Of a stretch of DNA of 8,651 nt, positions 7,358 through 8,651 are shown one piece after another (the stretch's first letter is position 1; each line of letters begins with the position of its first letter). The notes below the pieces were generated by a model. That model worked only from the letters and a program-made list of their open reading frames with translations. It made no database searches and was not told the DNA's origin. Location of the stretch: the NCBI RefSeq assembly GCF_024708915.1, contig NZ_JANJXQ010000007.1, positions 1-8,651 of the forward strand, in the 5' to 3' direction. Origin of the DNA: Thiobacillus sp. (GTDB lineage Bacteria > Pseudomonadota > Gammaproteobacteria > Burkholderiales > Thiobacillaceae). Position numbers and translations under genes: made by a program.

Positions 7358-7660
7358 ATGAAAACCGTCCGAATGAGCATTGCAATCGTGAGCATGTTTC
7401 TAATGGTTCCCGCTTCCATGGCCGGCGAGCCGGGAATGGGCTGGGATGTCTTCTACACGGGAGAGGGTGAACGCATCAGCCGCTCTTATGAGAAGAGCCC
7501 CGCGACCGGTACCGAGGGTCTGGGATTCGACGTGTTCAACGTGGGTGACGGCGTGAAGATCGACGATTTTCACCAGTCCTACATGGGCACGTCCATGGGT
7601 TCCGAGGCGAGCGACGGCTGGGATGTCTTCCGCGTAGGCGAGGGCGATCCGCTGCCGTGA
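7358..7660 (+). CDS. Unrecognised small exported protein with three G[WF]DVFxxG[ED]G repeats
   Basis: 100 residues from ATG 7358, which has a near-perfect AAGGAGG six bases upstream; the longer open frame from 7292 is rejected because it lacks this site and a signal. Residues 1-23 are a signal peptide (MKTVRMSIAIVSMFLMVPASMAG, cleavage after ASMA). The mature 77 residues contain three 13-residue repeats at 28-40, 56-68 and 87-99, at spacings of 28 and 31 residues: GWDVFYTGEGERI, GFDVFNVGDGVKI and GWDVFRVGEGDPL. Intervening segments are Ser/Gly/Met-rich, and SY recurs before repeats 2 and 3. The mature protein is acidic and has no cysteine. I do not recognise the family. An extracytoplasmic protein of short beta-hairpin repeats is a reasonable reading; binding partners are unknown. 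The gene stands alone between divergent and convergent neighbours. Confidence 0.82.
   Translation: MKTVRMSIAIVSMFLMVPASMAGEPGMGWDVFYTGEGERISRSYEKSPATGTEGLGFDVFNVGDGVKIDDFHQSYMGTSMGSEASDGWDVFRVGEGDPLP
7439..7654 (+). repeat. Three intragenic coding repeats (39 nt units)
   Basis: Units lie at 7439-7477, 7523-7561 and 7616-7654 within the small exported protein gene. Units 1 and 3 share the identical 15-mer GGCTGGGATGTCTTC at 7439-7453 and 7616-7630. Unit 2 is more diverged (GGATTCGACGTGTTC) but keeps the protein motif. This points to internal duplication with selection on the amino-acid pattern. Confidence 0.8.
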
Positions 7661-7695
7661 TGCCGGCCCACTGAAGCATGCAGACGCCCGGCGGG

Positions 7696-7738
7696 GGTCG
7701 GCGCGCGGTGAACCCGAGAGGGGCTGCCCGCGCCGATC
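7696..7738. repeat. Long GC-rich inverted repeat downstream of the repeat-protein gene
   Basis: Arms 7696-7705 (GGTCGGCGCG) and 7729-7738 (CGCGCCGATC) pair over 10 positions with one G-U. Inside, CCC-GAGA-GGG (7713-7722) makes a small hairpin with a GNRA-type tetraloop. No U-tract follows directly on either strand, so it is not a standard intrinsic terminator. It sits 35 bp after the stop of the plus-strand gene and 76 bp beyond the slyX stop, in the convergent gap. Confidence 0.5.
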
Positions 7739-7740
7739 GT

Positions 7741-7806
7741 TGCGCGGGGGCGCACAAGCCATCTTTCCAGTTTTTCGATCGTGCGAACGCCTGCCTGCGT
7801 GGCAGG
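7741..7806. repeat. Two further small hairpins in the convergent gap
   Basis: TGCGC-GGGG-GCGCA at 7741-7754 has a 5-bp stem. CCTGCC-TGCGT-GGCAGG at 7790-7806 has a 6-bp stem and lies 8 bp beyond the slyX stop. A TTTTT at 7771-7775 is 16 bp after the first hairpin, too far for a textbook terminator in the plus direction; on the minus strand the second hairpin is followed by mixed sequence. They may help end transcription from both sides, but this is weakly supported. No gene is visible in 7661-7814. Confidence 0.35.
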
Positions 7807-7814
7807 TTGGATGT

Positions 7815-8048
7815 CTAGTAGTGCGGCGGGATTTCGTCGCGGGGGCCGCGCGCGTCCTCCGGCAGCGCGTCCTTGAGCCGCTGGTGGAGGAGGCGGAGTT
7901 GATCCTGCAGGAGGCCGATCTGTGCCTGCTGGCGAACGACGGTCTGGTTGAGCGTCTCGAGCAGGTCGTCCGCGAACGCGAGCCGGGTTTCCAGCTCGGT
8001 GAGGCGGGCCTGTGCCGAGGCCGGAAGGCTGTCGGGCGATACGGTCAT
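7815..8048 (-). CDS. slyX: SlyX family coiled-coil protein
   Basis: 77 residues, near the 72 of E. coli SlyX. The body is one helical heptad-rich stretch: LTELETRLAFADDLLETLNQ at 16-35, then the family-typical VVRQQAQIGLLQDQLRLL. The tail ends in DEIPPHY, matching the conserved proline-tyrosine end of SlyX proteins (PPHY). It is cytoplasmic with no catalytic residues, and its function is essentially unknown in all species. ATG 8048 overlaps the stop of the upstream tlpA-like gene as ATGA, implying translational coupling. The unusual part is the partner: slyX is not normally associated with a redox protein, so the pairing may only reflect compact gene packing. Confidence 0.92.
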   Translation of the reverse strand: MTVSPDSLPASAQARLTELETRLAFADDLLETLNQTVVRQQAQIGLLQDQLRLLHQRLKDALPEDARGPRDEIPPHY

Positions 8049-8581
8049 GGTTGCGCGGCTCCGGGGAGCAGGGGGGCGACGAGTTTTTCCAGCCGGGGAT
8101 AATGCACCTGGCCGGCGATCTTGTGGCGGATGCGGCCCTCGGCGTCGACGACGAACGAGGTCGGCACGCTCGCCACGTGGCCGAACGCGGCCGCCACCGA
8201 GGCGTTGGTCGGTGCCGCCATGAAGGCGTAGCCCTTGTCCGCCATCCAGGCGGCGATCTTGTCGGGCGGGTCGTCGACGCTGATCGAGACGACTTCGAAG
8301 CCCCGTGCGCGATGGTCCTGCCAGAAATCGTCGATCACCGGCTTCTCCTTGCGGCAGTAGGGACACCAGGTCGCCCAGAAGTTGACCAGAACGACCTTGC
8401 CGCGGAGGGCTTCGCTGGTCAGCACGCGGCCGTCGGTCAGCGTCACCTGCCACGGCGGCGCGGCGCGGTCCTCGTCGCTGACGTCGGCCGGCGGGCGGAA
8501 CCACAGGTATACGATCAAACCCAGTAGAATCAGGGTCAGCGGACTCGGCGTCCACTTCTTGACGAGGGCTTGTCTATCCAT
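8045..8581 (-). CDS. TlpA-like membrane-anchored thioredoxin (second copy)
   Basis: 178 residues. Residues 13-28 (SPLTLILLGLIVYLWF) are a transmembrane anchor after a short basic N-terminus, leaving the thioredoxin domain (about 42-172) in the periplasm. The active site is WCPYC with C73 and C76, and the cis-Pro loop is SVPTSFVV (P140). The block LRGKVVLVNFWAT-x-CP-x-C and the DDPP segment are shared with the TlpA-like protein at 3320, suggesting related paralogues. ATG 8581 is the only possible start, since the frame has a stop (TGA) seven codons upstream and later start codons would remove the anchor. No Shine-Dalgarno is seen. It is coupled to slyX downstream, and its start codon overlaps that of divergent hemJ. 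Substrate unknown; a disulfide-reducing role is inferred from family. Confidence 0.93.
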   Translation of the reverse strand: MDRQALVKKWTPSPLTLILLGLIVYLWFRPPADVSDEDRAAPPWQVTLTDGRVLTSEALRGKVVLVNFWATWCPYCRKEKPVIDDFWQDHRARGFEVVSISVDDPPDKIAAWMADKGYAFMAAPTNASVAAAFGHVASVPTSFVVDAEGRIRHKIAGQVHYPRLEKLVAPLLPGAAQP

Positions 8582-8651
8582 GCTGTGGCTGAAATCGTTT
8601 CATATCGTGATGGTGGTGAGCTGGTTCGCCGGGCTGTTCTACCTGCCGCGG
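8580..8651 (+). CDS. hemJ: HemJ protoporphyrinogen oxidase, N-terminus only
   Basis: Only 24 codons are in the window: MLWLKSFHIVMVVSWFAGLF then YLPR. This matches the first transmembrane helix of HemJ (UPF0093), an integral membrane enzyme that oxidises protoporphyrinogen IX in haem synthesis. The H8 in K-x-FH and the WFAGLFYLPR block are family hallmarks. The start ATG 8580-8582 overlaps the tlpA-like start codon on the other strand. GAGGG at 8564-8568 lies 11 bases upstream, a rather long spacing. Its promoter and leader must lie inside the tlpA-like coding sequence. The identification rests on a short but distinctive stretch. Confidence 0.82.
   Translation, partial: MLWLKSFHIVMVVSWFAGLFYLPR

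Noticed and set aside
7273..7470. ATG at 7273 as a second small gene upstream of the repeat protein
   Set aside because: The Shine-Dalgarno is 17 nt away, the product is Arg/His/Gly-rich without structure, and it overlaps the well-supported gene at 7358 in another frame.

Overview
The window reads as ordinary chromosome of a GC-rich betaproteobacterium. Gene content and protein flavour (PrlC, EttA, SlyX, HemJ, a gamma-class carbonic anhydrase, many exported thioredoxin-fold proteins) would fit a Thiobacillus-like or other Nitrosomonadales-type organism. That placement is inference from protein style, not from a marker gene. I see no rRNA or tRNA, CRISPR array, insertion sequence, phage gene or integration site.

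Layout. (1) About 1-2666, minus strand: the M3 oligopeptidase gene prlC, then a possible 35-codon ORF coupled to it by ATGA, then an exported DUF4124-glutaredoxin protein cut by the left edge. (2) 2667-2732: short divergent promoter region with two overlapping -10-like hexamers on opposite strands. (3) 2733-6212, plus strand, a tightly packed run: gamma-carbonic anhydrase, membrane-anchored TlpA-type thioredoxin, small four-cysteine lipoprotein, the ABC-F translation factor EttA, and a YhcH/YjgK/YiaL-family protein. Gaps are 14 nt or less and one junction overlaps. (4) 6238-7167, minus: exported trypsin-like serine protease with a C-terminal TPR-like region, convergent with the previous run. 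(5) 7168-7357: A-rich then hairpin-rich divergent leader. (6) 7358-7660, plus: an unrecognised 100-residue exported protein with three G-[WF]-DVF-x2-G-[ED]-G repeats. (7) 7661-7814: non-coding, with strong inverted repeats. (8) 7815-8581, minus: a second TlpA-type thioredoxin translationally coupled to slyX. (9) 8580 to the right edge, plus: the first 24 codons of hemJ, whose start codon overlaps the divergent tlpA-like start.

Common theme. Much of the window concerns the cell envelope and thiol chemistry: one periplasmic glutaredoxin-like protein, two membrane-anchored TlpA-like proteins, a cysteine-rich lipoprotein and an exported protease with paired cysteines. The rest is housekeeping (peptide turnover, ribosome energy sensing, bicarbonate/CO2, haem).

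I did not find a clear new multi-gene system. The least explained locus is the small triple-repeat exported protein at 7358-7660 with its unusual leader. That leader has a near-perfect ribosome-binding site buried in a hairpin, and a second strong Shine-Dalgarno-like tract with no start codon at usable distance.
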